64,000 nt of DNA from Kluyvera sp036759925 (lineage in GTDB: Bacteria; Pseudomonadota; Gammaproteobacteria; Enterobacterales; Enterobacteriaceae). Below, one piece after another: positions 34,528 to 42,237 of the stretch. Numbering within the stretch: the first letter of the stretch is position 1; every line of letters starts with the position of its first letter. A program made the translations under genes and the position numbers. The stretch covers positions 186,001 through 250,000 of the forward strand of contig NZ_JAPKIB010000003.1 in the NCBI RefSeq assembly GCF_036759925.1, in the 5' to 3' direction. The notes beneath the pieces were generated by a model. That model did not search any database and was not told the DNA's origin. It saw nothing but the letters and a program-made list of their open reading frames with translations.

Positions 34528-34734
34528 ATGAAACACGCCAGAACCTATCCTGCTCAGCGTCGACGCCGTGGCGAAAGTCTGAATGCAGGGCTGACAATGC
34601 TGAGTGCGCGTGTCGCAGACGAGCTTTGTGAATACGTTCGTGAAGTGGCAAGCCAAACGCGAAAAAGTAAACAGCAGATCATTACCGAAGCGCTCGTGCT
34701 TTATCGGGAAAGTAATCCAGAGATAACCGAGTAA
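34528..34734 (+). CDS. Small ribbon-helix-helix-like protein of unknown role
   Basis: 68 residues from the ATG at 34528, which has TAGAG 6 bases upstream. An in-frame ATG at 34489 would add 13 residues but lies ahead of the predicted transcription start. The N-terminus is very basic (ARTYPAQRRRRGE). The rest fits a ribbon-helix-helix fold: a short strand (LNAGLTMLSA) and two helices (VADELCEYVREVASQTR and KSKQQIITEALVLYRESN), the KxxIIxEAL pattern being typical of CopG/Arc-type DNA-binding proteins and antitoxins. No toxin-like partner is adjacent. I do not recognise it as a named gene. It sits in the accessory stretch between the EAL gene and ompW. Confidence 0.65.
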   Translation: MKHARTYPAQRRRRGESLNAGLTMLSARVADELCEYVREVASQTRKSKQQIITEALVLYRESNPEITE

Positions 34735-34958
34735 ATAGGCTCGTTTATTTATATCGACTGACGGCAGGTCAATGTAAGTACTTTTAAGTGGAAATTAAAA
34801 AGAACGCTGATGTTTTTACGGGTTACCCGTGCGCGAAATATGTCGTTTATTAGCGACATAATTAAACCACGGCGGTTAAACGGTACTGTTCACGATATTT
34901 TATTTTCGCCACAACTGACTAAAGCACAGTAGCGTGTTTGATGTAGAGGATTTTCAAA

Positions 34959-35198
34959 ATGGTATTACTACGCGCTTGCTGTTCGCTAGGTTGGATTATG
35001 AGCATTACGTTCGCGCTGACGATGGCGGTGATTACCGTATCGCTAACGACGTTGAACCTAACCCTGGCGCTCTCTCAGGGACTGGTGGCTGTGCCGGTGA
35101 AGGCGCTAGTTCACGCCTTAATCGTCGCCTTAGTGGCCCTGCTGCACTATGTGCCTCAAACGTATTTAAGCTGTTCATCATTCACTTTTAGTCTGTAG
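34959..35198 (+). CDS. Small hydrophobic membrane protein of unknown function
   Basis: 79 residues. GAGG lies 9 bases before the ATG. Two hydrophobic stretches (about residues 12-42 and 45-67, as in SITFALTMAVITVSL and VHALIVALVALLHYV) point to a small two-helix inner-membrane protein. Codon use is enteric-like (GCG, CTG, ACG, GTG), unlike the surrounding AT-rich DNA. A strong terminator follows 7 bases after the stop, so it looks like a single-gene unit. I do not recognise the family. An overlapping frame from 34934 has no such support. Confidence 0.6.
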   Translation: MVLLRACCSLGWIMSITFALTMAVITVSLTTLNLTLALSQGLVAVPVKALVHALIVALVALLHYVPQTYLSCSSFTFSL

Positions 35199-35205
35199 TA
35201 GACGA

Positions 35206-35232
35206 CCCCCCTGGTGATGGGGGGGATTTTTT
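35206..35232 (+). terminator. Terminator of the small membrane protein gene
   Basis: CCCCCC-TGGTGAT-GGGGGGG followed by A and six T. All-C/all-G arms are unusual but stable. Confidence 0.8.
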
Positions 35233-35245
35233 GTGAGGTCATACG

Positions 35246-35299
35246 ATGTGCGTCAATCTGTACGATAATGCTCGCCGCTATCGCGATGAGAAAAAGTAG
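35246..35299 (+). CDS. Candidate 17-residue mini-protein
   Basis: Short frame MCVNLYDNARRYRDEKK with GAGG 7 bases before its ATG, starting 14 bases after a terminator. It is basic and highly charged at the C-terminus, so it could be a free peptide or an upstream leader of the periplasmic protein gene 127 bases on. The length makes chance occurrence likely; only the ribosome binding site and position support it. Confidence 0.25.
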   Translation: MCVNLYDNARRYRDEKK

Positions 35300-35425
35300 T
35301 CATCAATAGAATACGCTTGTCGCTGTTATTTGACGACGGACTGATTGGTACGATCCCCTTCAGTTTTTAGTGTAATAAGAGCAGCAATAGTTATAACGAA
35401 ACACACAACACAGGCTCCATCCTTA

Positions 35426-35830
35426 ATGAAAAAAATCATGCTTTCCGCGCTGGCCTTCGCCGTCGTTGCCTCCGCACCGGCCCATGCTATTAATGCCAAA
35501 TACCGCGAGCAGCTCATCCGTTCCGGCTGTACACAGATGACGGAAGGCGTCACCTGCGACATCAACAAAACCAAGGCGCAAAACGCCGCGAATGCAGGCA
35601 AACCGCTTGCCAAAACGGCGCCTAAGCCAGCAACTGCTGCGAATAAAAAGTATGGTCAGATCGTAGGCGAGGCAGAAACTATTCTGGGTATGAAAAGCAT
35701 TGCCGCTGAAGAGTTTCTAGTGGAAAAAGGCTGGCGCCAGCAGTCTAACGGCGACTGGGGAAAAGCTGGACACCTGCTGCGGATTGTGGAAGAAAAAGGC
35801 GTCGTGCTCAACGCTCAGCTCGTTAAATAA
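35426..35830 (+). CDS. Periplasmic protein of unknown function
   Basis: 134 residues with a clear signal peptide (MKKIMLSALAFAVVASAPAHA, cut after AHA). The mature part has two cysteines (SGCTQMTEGVTCDIN) that may form a disulfide, then an Ala/Lys/Pro-rich linker (GKPLAKTAPKPATAANKK) and a compact C-terminal part (AETILGMKSIAAEEFLVEKGWRQQ, then VVLNAQLVK). The frame is open upstream to 35345, but the signal peptide fixes the start at 35426; the ribosome binding site is weak (CAGG). A perfect bidirectional terminator follows. I do not recognise the family. Confidence 0.8.
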   Translation: MKKIMLSALAFAVVASAPAHAINAKYREQLIRSGCTQMTEGVTCDINKTKAQNAANAGKPLAKTAPKPATAANKKYGQIVGEAETILGMKSIAAEEFLVEKGWRQQSNGDWGKAGHLLRIVEEKGVVLNAQLVK

Positions 35831-35860
35831 TAATAAGGCTCCTACGGGAGCCTTATTATT
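35831..35860. terminator. Bidirectional terminator
   Basis: TAATAAGGCTCC / GGGAGCCTTATTA around a 3-base loop, between two convergent small genes. T-rich on both strands. Confidence 0.85.
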
Positions 35861-35882
35861 ACCCTCAGTAGCACATCACTGA

Positions 35883-36116
35883 TTACGCTACTTTGGTCAC
35901 GCGTAAAAAACGCTGCGGTAATTCCCCTTCCACCACCAGCAGCACCGATTTCAACTCGATCCTCATACTTTGCTTAATGGCGGCCGCCTTTAAACTGGTC
36001 GACTCCCGCTGAAAACCACCATCGTTATAGGGCACTATCAGAATACTGTCCCCTGGTGCTTTCAACTGCCGAAGTGCTTCCGTTCGCGTGTTGTAATTGA
36101 GGTATTTGTTTGCCAT
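35883..36116 (-). CDS. Small protein of unknown function
   Basis: 77 residues from MANKYLNYNTRTEALRQLK; the frame is open 14 codons further upstream. The composition is alpha/beta with a central GDSILIVPYNDGGFQRES segment and a C-terminal half of strands and basic residues (SMRIELKSVLLVVEGELPQRFLRVTKVA, in two parts). AAGAG lies about 9 bases before the chosen ATG. It has no signal peptide or membrane segment. I do not recognise it. It ends at the terminator shared with the convergent periplasmic gene. Confidence 0.6.
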   Translation of the reverse strand: MANKYLNYNTRTEALRQLKAPGDSILIVPYNDGGFQRESTSLKAAAIKQSMRIELKSVLLVVEGELPQRFLRVTKVA

Positions 36117-36293
36117 TCCTGTTCTCTTTTTCGCACCCACCGTTAAAGCTGACTTCATTGATAAAATAGTGCGTTATCAACAGTAAGGGCTTTTATTTCC
36201 GGTGACTAAGAAAAAGGAATGTATACTTTAAATGCGGAACATTCCTGGCAAGAGAATACGCTGACCATAAGATGACCAGCGTTGTCAGGACAG

Positions 36294-36929
36294 TTAGAAC
36301 CGATAACCCGCCGAGAACATAAATACCCACGGGTCAAGACGCGTACTCACGCTCTGATTGGCCCCACCCGCCTTGAATTTGACGTTAGTATCAATATCCA
36401 TATACCAGACCGACATGTTCAGCAGCCAGTCGCGGTTAATTAGATAATCCAGACCAACCTGGCCTGCCGCGCCCCAGGAGTCATCGAGGCTCAGGTCAGA
36501 AAGCCCGGCTTTTTTACCGGTATCGTTAAAGTCGTTATCAAAGAAGGTGGTGTAGTTGATACCCGCGCCAATATACGGGCGTACTTTGCTCTGCGCGTCG
36601 CCAAAGTACCACTGCGCCATCAGGGTTGGCGGCAGTTGGTGCACGGTAGCGATATTTCCCGTCGGCCCGGTGCCCACCTTATGGCGGAACGGCGTAGCTG
36701 CCAGCAGCTCAATACCGATGTTGTCCGTGGCCATGTAGGTAAAGGTCAAGCCAAGCTGCGTATTGTTGCTAACGTTAAAGCTGCCAAGGCTGCCCAAAAC
36801 GTTATCAGACCCTTCCGTTGGTCTGACGGTCGCCGAACCTGCACGGATGAAAAACTCACCCGCTTCGTGCGCCCAGACGCCGCCGGAAAAGGTACTCAAC
36901 ATTAATGCAACCACTGCTAACTTTTTCAT
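36294..36929 (-). CDS. ompW: Outer membrane protein OmpW
   Basis: 211-residue eight-stranded beta-barrel; a small porin-like channel linked to anaerobic growth and stress in enterics. The start at 36929 (GAGGAAG upstream) gives signal peptide MKKLAVVALMLSTFSGGVWA, and the mature protein begins HEAGEFFIRAGSATVRPTEGSDN. Barrel strands end in the C-terminal FMFSAGYRF with terminal Phe, as outer-membrane insertion requires. Length and sequence match E. coli OmpW (212). It is divergent from yciC as in E. coli. A near-perfect FNR site lies about 103 bases upstream, consistent with known FNR activation. Confidence 0.97.
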   Translation of the reverse strand: MKKLAVVALMLSTFSGGVWAHEAGEFFIRAGSATVRPTEGSDNVLGSLGSFNVSNNTQLGLTFTYMATDNIGIELLAATPFRHKVGTGPTGNIATVHQLPPTLMAQWYFGDAQSKVRPYIGAGINYTTFFDNDFNDTGKKAGLSDLSLDDSWGAAGQVGLDYLINRDWLLNMSVWYMDIDTNVKFKAGGANQSVSTRLDPWVFMFSAGYRF

Positions 36930-37323
36930 ATCCACTTCCTCATTATGGTTTTTCAAGCGCGGCAAATATACCCATAACGAGTTACCTTTGATCCTACTCA
37001 GATCACACTAAATCATTAGATTTAACATTTATTGATCCAGATTAATTTTTACCATTTTCTGCCAACGTGTCATTTGCGCTTATATCAATTCTATGATTTT
37101 GCCAGGAAAATCGGCCATGACATTGTTTTTATCGCCACCGTTGAATGATAAGAATGGTGGAACAATGTGCGGTGAAAATCAGCGCACGTTCACCGCGCCT
37201 CGCCGCCGTGAGTTTCTCTTTACAAAGATATACTTAGCCCAGCTCGCGCAGGACGTGCTACGGCTGCACGATTTGCGGTACAATTGCCGGCTAATCAACA
37301 CCTGCCATACTCAAGGAGAGTGC
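36930..37323. other. Divergent region between ompW and yciC
   Basis: 394 bases. It holds the FNR-like site for ompW at 37032-37045. A reading frame open from 37093 into yciC shows no protein-like features before the true yciC start, so I see no extra gene. Confidence 0.5.
37032..37045. promoter_or_regulatory. FNR-like site upstream of ompW
   Basis: TTGATCCAGATTAA matches TTGAT-N4-ATCAA at nine of ten defined positions. ompW is a known FNR target in E. coli. Confidence 0.55.
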
Positions 37324-38067
37324 ATGTCTATCACGGCGCAGTCTGTATACCGTGACACGGGTAATTTTTTCCGTAATCAGTTCGTCACCATCTTACTGAT
37401 TGCTTTGCTCTGTTCATTTATCACCGTAGTGCTCGGCCATGCCTTCTCACCTAGCGACGATCAGCTCGCAACGTTGACCGTTGGGGATAACCTGGCGGGT
37501 AGCACCGGCCTGTTCGATCTGGTACAGAACATGACGCCGGAGCAGCAACAAGTTCTGCTGCGCTCCTCTGCGGCTTCAACCTTTTCGGGGCTCATCGGTA
37601 ACGCGGTGCTTGCGGGCGGGATTCTGCTGCTTATCCAGCTGATCTCCGCCGGGCACCGCGTCAGCGCCCTGCGTGCTATTGGCGCAAGCGCACCGGTGCT
37701 GCCGAAGCTGTTTGTGCTTATCTTCCTCAGCACCTTCTTGATCCAAATGGGCATGATGCTGATTATCGTGCCCGGTATTCTGCTGGCTATCGTGCTAGCC
37801 TTCGCGCCGATCATCATGGTGCAGGATAAGCTCGGTGTGTTCTCTGCCGTTCGCGTCAGTACGCGTCTGGGCTGGGCAAATATCCGCCTTATCGCACCGG
37901 CGGTTATCGGTTGGATGCTGGCAAAAACGTTGCTGCTGCTGATGGCTTCCAGCTTTGCCGTGCTGACGCCTTACCTCGGCGCGGTGGTGGTAAATACCCT
38001 TAGCAACCTTGTTTCCGCACTGTTGCTGATCTATTTATTCCGCGTGTATATGCTTATTCGTCAATAA
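37324..38067 (+). CDS. yciC: Inner membrane protein YciC (UPF0259)
   Basis: 247 residues from the ATG at 37324 with AAGGAGAG upstream, the same length as E. coli YciC. Six or so hydrophobic helices are seen, starting FVTILLIALLCSFITVVLGHAF. Conserved segments STFSGLIGNAVLAGG and VSALRAIGASAPVLPKLF are those of the UPF0259 family. The function is unknown; E. coli YciC has been linked to envelope homeostasis together with YciB. It heads the yciC-yciB-yciA unit. Confidence 0.97.
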   Translation: MSITAQSVYRDTGNFFRNQFVTILLIALLCSFITVVLGHAFSPSDDQLATLTVGDNLAGSTGLFDLVQNMTPEQQQVLLRSSAASTFSGLIGNAVLAGGILLLIQLISAGHRVSALRAIGASAPVLPKLFVLIFLSTFLIQMGMMLIIVPGILLAIVLAFAPIIMVQDKLGVFSAVRVSTRLGWANIRLIAPAVIGWMLAKTLLLLMASSFAVLTPYLGAVVVNTLSNLVSALLLIYLFRVYMLIRQ

Positions 38068-38113
38068 CTGATGCTGCCCATCGGTGGGCAGCGCTGAACT
38101 ACGGAATCGAAGT

Positions 38114-38653
38114 ATGAAGCAGTTTCTGGATTTCTTACCGCTGGTTGTCTTCTTCGCCTTTTACAAGATTTATGACATCTATGCGGCCACCAGCGCCCTG
38201 ATCGTGGCCACCGCCGTGGTGCTGATCTACAGCTGGGTACGCTATCGCAAAGTTGAAAAAATGGCGCTGATTACCTTTATTCTGGTGGCGGTGTTTGGTG
38301 GTCTGACTATCTTCTTCCATAACGATGAGTTTATTAAATGGAAGGTGACGGTAATTTATGCCCTCTTCGCTGGCGCGCTGCTGGTGAGCCAATGGGTGAT
38401 GAAAAAGCCGCTGATCCAGCGCATGTTGGGCAAAGAGCTTACCCTGCCGGAAACCGTGTGGTCACGGCTGAATCTGGCCTGGGCGGTGTTCTTTATCCTC
38501 TGCGGTCTGGCCAATATCTATATCGCTTTCTGGTTACCCCAGGAAATTTGGGTAAACTTTAAGGTGTTTGGCTTAACGGCCCTGACGCTGGTGTTCACCG
38601 TGCTTAGCGGCGTTTATATCTATCGTCATATGCCGCAAGACGACCATAAGTAA
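38114..38653 (+). CDS. yciB: Inner membrane protein YciB (septation protein A / IspA family)
   Basis: 179 residues, exactly the length of E. coli YciB, with about five transmembrane helices. It starts MKQFLDFLPLVVFFAFYKIYD and keeps the conserved FHNDEFIKWKVTVIYALFAG and RMLGKELTLPE segments. In E. coli it interacts with cell elongation and division proteins and with lipid-envelope functions. The start at 38114 is preferred to the open frame from 38084 by conservation. It lies 46 bases after yciC and 15 before yciA. Confidence 0.97.
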   Translation: MKQFLDFLPLVVFFAFYKIYDIYAATSALIVATAVVLIYSWVRYRKVEKMALITFILVAVFGGLTIFFHNDEFIKWKVTVIYALFAGALLVSQWVMKKPLIQRMLGKELTLPETVWSRLNLAWAVFFILCGLANIYIAFWLPQEIWVNFKVFGLTALTLVFTVLSGVYIYRHMPQDDHK

Positions 38654-38668
38654 GTACAGAGAAGAACC

Positions 38669-39067
38669 ATGACACAACAAAATGACGCGCCTCAGGGTGA
38701 GCTGGTATTACGCACGTTAGCCATGCCTGCGGATACCAATGCCAACGGTGATATTTTCGGCGGTTGGTTAATGTCGCAAATGGATATTGGCGGCGCCATT
38801 ATGGCGAAGGAAGTGGCTCACGGTCGCGTAGTGACCGTCCGGGTCGATGGCATGACTTTCCTGCGTCCCGTTGCGGTAGGTGATGTGGTGTGCTGCTATG
38901 CACGCTGCGTAAAACGTGGCAACACGTCTGTCACTATCAATATTGAAGTGTGGGTGAAAAAGGTGTCGTCGGAGCCCATTGGTCAGCGCTACAAGGCCAC
39001 CGAGGCGCTGTTTATCTACGTCGCGGTTGACCCCCAGGGTAAACCGCGCGCGATTCCAGCGGCATAA
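38669..39067 (+). CDS. yciA: Acyl-CoA thioesterase YciA
   Basis: Hotdog-fold thioesterase that hydrolyses a wide range of acyl-CoAs. It has 132 residues as in E. coli. The active-site Asn-Asp region is TLAMPADTNANGDIFGGWLMSQMDIGG (catalytic Asp in NGDIFGGW), and the substrate site is VTVRVDGMTFLRPVAVGD. GAGAAGAACC precedes the ATG. In E. coli the next gene is tonB; here the order jumps to yniB after the terminator. Confidence 0.97.
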   Translation: MTQQNDAPQGELVLRTLAMPADTNANGDIFGGWLMSQMDIGGAIMAKEVAHGRVVTVRVDGMTFLRPVAVGDVVCCYARCVKRGNTSVTINIEVWVKKVSSEPIGQRYKATEALFIYVAVDPQGKPRAIPAA

Positions 39068-39068
39068 A

Positions 39069-39100
39069 GCAACAAGCCCGGCAATTGCCGGGCTTGTTGC
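39069..39100. terminator. Bidirectional terminator after yciA
   Basis: Perfect 32-base palindrome with arms GCAACAAGCCCGGCAA and TTGCCGGGCTTGTTGC. It lies between convergent yciA and yniB, exactly where synteny with E. coli breaks. Confidence 0.8.
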
Positions 39101-39124
39101 TTGTAGGCCAGATGGTGGTGCACA

Positions 39125-39661
39125 TTAAAGAAAACCGAGCACCTTCAAAACAAAGTAACCAATCACAATAATGATAATCGGCAAGATATAGAGCGGGAAA
39201 AACTGCACCAGAATCGTGTGACGCGGCACTTCGACTCTCGCTTCCAGCGCTTCACGACTGAGCCCTTCCGCCCCTTTCGCCTTCTCCAGAATCAGCTGAT
39301 CGTTCACCCCTTCACGTAAAAACTTCGCCTGACGCGACATCCGCGCACCAGAGTCCTGCAGCGCCAACGCGACAAAAATCAGCGCATAGATGACCCAGAA
39401 CATGATGTTCAGCCCGTTATGAAAATCCGGCTGCGGCGAGTTGTACCAGAAGATATTTAAGAATGGCGTATTGAAACGCATCATTTCGACCATCACGTGC
39501 ACGAAATCCATCATGACGGCATCGATTCCCGGCTGTTTCGCGCTGTGCTCGTACATAAATTTAAGTACGGAAATCAGCGTTGAGATCACCGCGGGTATAA
39601 AGATAACCCACCCGGCAATCCGCTTCAGGATGGCAATGCGTCCAGCTTGTTGATACGTCAT
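39125..39661 (-). CDS. yniB: Inner membrane protein YniB
   Basis: 178 residues, the length of E. coli YniB, with three to four hydrophobic helices (GWVIFIPAVISTLISVLKFMY, FWVIYALIFVALAL, YILPIIIIVIGYFVLKVLG). The conserved MTYQQAGRIAILKRI start and the QDSGARMSRQAKFLREGVNDQLILEKAKG block are almost unchanged. The function is unknown. It is divergent from hxpB, as in E. coli. Confidence 0.95.
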   Translation of the reverse strand: MTYQQAGRIAILKRIAGWVIFIPAVISTLISVLKFMYEHSAKQPGIDAVMMDFVHVMVEMMRFNTPFLNIFWYNSPQPDFHNGLNIMFWVIYALIFVALALQDSGARMSRQAKFLREGVNDQLILEKAKGAEGLSREALEARVEVPRHTILVQFFPLYILPIIIIVIGYFVLKVLGFL

Positions 39662-39796
39662 GGGTTCCCCTTGTTAAGACGCCTGTTCTCGGGCTAAGTG
39701 CTTATTTAGTCTACCCGCTGAAGGTGACTTTCGCCCGACTTTACGCGCGATATGATATACCATTGCTGAACTCGTTACCCTAAAGGAGAGGAAGTT

Positions 39797-40465
39797 ATGT
39801 CCACCGAGCGTCAAATACGTGCCGCGATTTTCGATATGGATGGCTTGTTGATTGATTCAGAACCGTTGTGGGAACAGAGCGAACACGAAATTCTCGGCGC
39901 GCTGGGCGTGGATTTCACCCGCCGTCATGAGCTTCCGGATACCCGCGGTCTGCGCATCGATCTGGTGGTGGAACTCTGGTTCGGGCAACAGCCGTGGACG
40001 GGGCCAGACTGCGCCACCGTCGTAGAACGTATTATTTCGCGTGTAATTTCACTGGTGGAAGAAAAACGTCCGCTGCTGCCGGGCGTCCGCGAAGCCGTCG
40101 CGCTGTGCAAAGCGCAGGGGCTGAAAGTGGGCCTCGCGTCGGCCTCACCGTTGTCTATGCTGGAAAAAGTACTGACCATGTTCGACCTGCGTCATCAGTT
40201 TGACGCGCTGGCCTCCGCCGACAAACTCGATTACAGCAAACCGCACCCATTGGTGTATCTCAACTGCGCGGCCGAGCTTGGCGTTAGCCCACTGCAGTGC
40301 GTGGCGCTGGAAGATTCCGTCAACGGTATGATTGCCAGCAAAGCGGCGCGGATGCGCTCTATTGTCGTGCCCGCTGCTGAAGGCCAACTCGACCCACGTT
40401 TCAGCCTGGCGGACGTCAAGCTGCCGACGCTGGCGTTTTTAACTCGCGAAAATCTGCTCGGGTAA
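39797..40465 (+). CDS. hxpB: Hexitol phosphatase B (HAD family)
   Basis: HAD-superfamily phosphatase (formerly YniC) that in E. coli acts on 2-deoxyglucose-6-phosphate and hexitol phosphates. It has 222 residues. The motifs are in order: nucleophile DMDGLLIDSE (residues about 14-23), motif II ASASP, motif III Lys in YSKPHP, and motif IV ALEDSVNGMIASKAA. AAGGAGAGG precedes the start. It ends in a hairpin (40470-40496). Confidence 0.97.
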   Translation: MSTERQIRAAIFDMDGLLIDSEPLWEQSEHEILGALGVDFTRRHELPDTRGLRIDLVVELWFGQQPWTGPDCATVVERIISRVISLVEEKRPLLPGVREAVALCKAQGLKVGLASASPLSMLEKVLTMFDLRHQFDALASADKLDYSKPHPLVYLNCAAELGVSPLQCVALEDSVNGMIASKAARMRSIVVPAAEGQLDPRFSLADVKLPTLAFLTRENLLG

Positions 40466-40469
40466 TAAT

Positions 40470-40496
40470 TTTGCGGGCATTCATTGTGCCCGCAAA
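40470..40496 (+). terminator. hxpB terminator hairpin
   Basis: TTTGCGGGCA / TGCCCGCAAA, 10-bp stem with a 7-base loop, 4 bases after the stop. The T run after it is poor. Confidence 0.55.
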
Positions 40497-40515
40497 TGAT
40501 ACCTGCATCATAAAA

Positions 40516-40534
40516 AATGAAACGCTGTTTTATT
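40516..40534. promoter_or_regulatory. KdgR operator upstream of kduD
   Basis: AATGAAACGCTGTTTTATT fits the KdgR consensus AATGAAACA-N-TGTTTCATT with two mismatches in defined positions. It lies 85 bases before kduD. KdgR releases the DNA when 2-keto-3-deoxygluconate builds up. Confidence 0.75.
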
Positions 40535-40619
40535 TTTATTTGAATATTCGATCACACCCTTCTATGCTTTAGCCCTGTAGGTCATCTCATAACGATAAAA
40601 ACCGCATACAGGGGTCGAC

Positions 40620-41381
40620 ATGATTCTTCACGCTTTTAATCTGCAAGGTAAAGTGGCACTCGTGACCGGGTGCGATAAAGGTTTGGGCCAGGGTATGGCG
40701 CTGGGGCTGGCGGAGGCTGGGTGCGATATCGTCAGCGTTAGCCGCCGGATACCGCAGGAGACCGCAGAGAAAGTCGCCGCACTGGGCCGACGCCTTTACA
40801 GTATTCAGGCCGATCTCAGCCAGCCTGAAAGCATCGCCGATATTGTACCTGCCGCCGTCGCTGCTGCCGGACGTATCGATATTCTGGTCAACAACGCTGG
40901 AACCATTCGCCGGGAAGATGCCCTCTCCTTTAGCGAAAAGGACTGGGATGAGGTGATGAACCTCAATATCAAATCGGTATTCTTCCTTTCCCAGGCCGTT
41001 GCGAAGCAGTTTTTGAAACAGGGCGATGGGGGAAAAATTATTAATATTGCCTCGATGCTCTCTTTCCAGGGCGGCATTCGTGTGCCATCCTACACCGCCT
41101 CAAAAAGCGGCGTGCTCGGCATTACTCGCCTGTTGGCTAACGAGTGGGCTCAGCATCAGATTAACGTCAACGCTATTGCGCCAGGGTATATGGCCACCAA
41201 CAATACCCAGCAGCTGCGCGAAGATGCCGAACGCAGCAAAGAAATTCTCGACCGCATCCCGGCGGGACGCTGGGGTTCGCCGGACGATCTGAAGGGCCCG
41301 GTGGTCTTCCTCGCCTCATCCGCCTCTGATTACATCAATGGCTACACCATTGCCGTCGACGGTGGCTGGCTGGCGCGCTAA
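40620..41381 (+). CDS. kduD: 2-dehydro-3-deoxy-D-gluconate 5-dehydrogenase (2-deoxy-D-gluconate 3-dehydrogenase)
   Basis: SDR-family NAD enzyme that reduces 2,5-diketo-3-deoxygluconate to KDG in galacturonate-oligomer breakdown. It has 253 residues like known KduD proteins. The cofactor motif is TGCDKGLGQG, the NAG motif VNNAGTIRRED, and the catalytic S-Y-K set IASMLSFQGGIRVPSYTASKSG. The C-terminus ASDYINGYTIAVDGGWLAR is the conserved KduD end. KduI is not next to it, unlike the usual kduID pair. The KdgR box upstream ties it to the ogl/kdgM genes at the left end of the window. Confidence 0.93.
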   Translation: MILHAFNLQGKVALVTGCDKGLGQGMALGLAEAGCDIVSVSRRIPQETAEKVAALGRRLYSIQADLSQPESIADIVPAAVAAAGRIDILVNNAGTIRREDALSFSEKDWDEVMNLNIKSVFFLSQAVAKQFLKQGDGGKIINIASMLSFQGGIRVPSYTASKSGVLGITRLLANEWAQHQINVNAIAPGYMATNNTQQLREDAERSKEILDRIPAGRWGSPDDLKGPVVFLASSASDYINGYTIAVDGGWLAR

Positions 41382-41435
41382 TTTTTGACAAAGAGTTACA
41401 CTGTAACCTCTTCCGCCTACTGTATAAAAACCCTA

Positions 41436-41455
41436 TACTGTATGAATTTACAGAA
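41436..41455. promoter_or_regulatory. LexA (SOS) box of ydjM
   Basis: CTGTATGAATTTACAG (41438-41453) is a perfect CTGT-N8-ACAG LexA site. A weaker half-match, CTGTATAAAAACCCTA, lies immediately upstream at 41420. E. coli ydjM is a known LexA-repressed gene. Confidence 0.85.
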
Positions 41456-41468
41456 TAACGGGTTTATC

Positions 41469-42059
41469 ATGACGGCGGAAGGTCATCTGCTCTTTTCCAT
41501 CGCCTGCGCGGTGTTTGCTAAAAATGCCGAGCTCACGCCAGTTCTCGCCCAGGGGGACTGGTGGCATATTGTGCCGTCGGCGATATTGACCTGTCTGCTC
41601 CCGGATATCGATCACCCGCGTTCGCTGCTCGGGCAGCGGCTTAGCTGGCTCTCCAAACCCATCGCACGACTCTGCGGCCACCGCGGTTTCACCCACAGCC
41701 TGCTCGCCGTCTTTGGCGCGCTGACGCTGTTCTATCTGAAAGTGCCCGACAGCTGGATTGTTCCGGCCGATGCGGTTCAGGGGATGGTGCTGGGCTATCT
41801 CAGCCATATTCTTGCCGATATGCTTACCCCTGCGGGCGTGCCGCTGCTCTGGCCATGCCGCTGGCGTTTTCGTTTGCCGATTCTCGCGCCGCGCAAAGGC
41901 AACCAGCTGGAGCGCGTGCTGTGCATGGCACTGTTCGCCTACGCCGTCTTTATGCCCCAGTCGCTGCCTGACAACGGCGCGGTACGCTGGTCATCGTCGA
42001 TGATCAATATGCTGCAGACGGACTTCAATCGCTTTATTGGTCGCCACATTGAACAATAA
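41469..42059 (+). CDS. ydjM: SOS-regulated inner membrane protein YdjM (DUF457 / LexA-regulated hydrolase family)
   Basis: 196 residues from the ATG at 41469, the length of E. coli YdjM; an upstream open frame from 41385 crosses the LexA box and is not used. The protein keeps LLPDIDHPRSLLGQRL and CGHRGFTHSLLAVF, the metal-binding DxDH and HRGxTHS motifs of the membrane-bound hydrolase family PF04307, then GYLSHILADMLTPAGVPLLWP. Several membrane helices are present. The LexA box overlaps the TATACT -10, so it is expected to be induced by DNA damage. Its substrate is unknown. Confidence 0.95.
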   Translation: MTAEGHLLFSIACAVFAKNAELTPVLAQGDWWHIVPSAILTCLLPDIDHPRSLLGQRLSWLSKPIARLCGHRGFTHSLLAVFGALTLFYLKVPDSWIVPADAVQGMVLGYLSHILADMLTPAGVPLLWPCRWRFRLPILAPRKGNQLERVLCMALFAYAVFMPQSLPDNGAVRWSSSMINMLQTDFNRFIGRHIEQ

Positions 42060-42237
42060 TCCAGCGGAAATCACACTTTTGGCATAATCCATTCCATTTG
42101 GATATAAGCGGACTAATACACTTCTGTTAACCTTCTCACATCCAGACAAATCTTTACGGATTTGATCTAAAAAAACACGCGTCGCGGCTCTCTCTATTGC
42201 CGCTGAACGCCGTGGATAATACTTCAGGAGAACGGGG

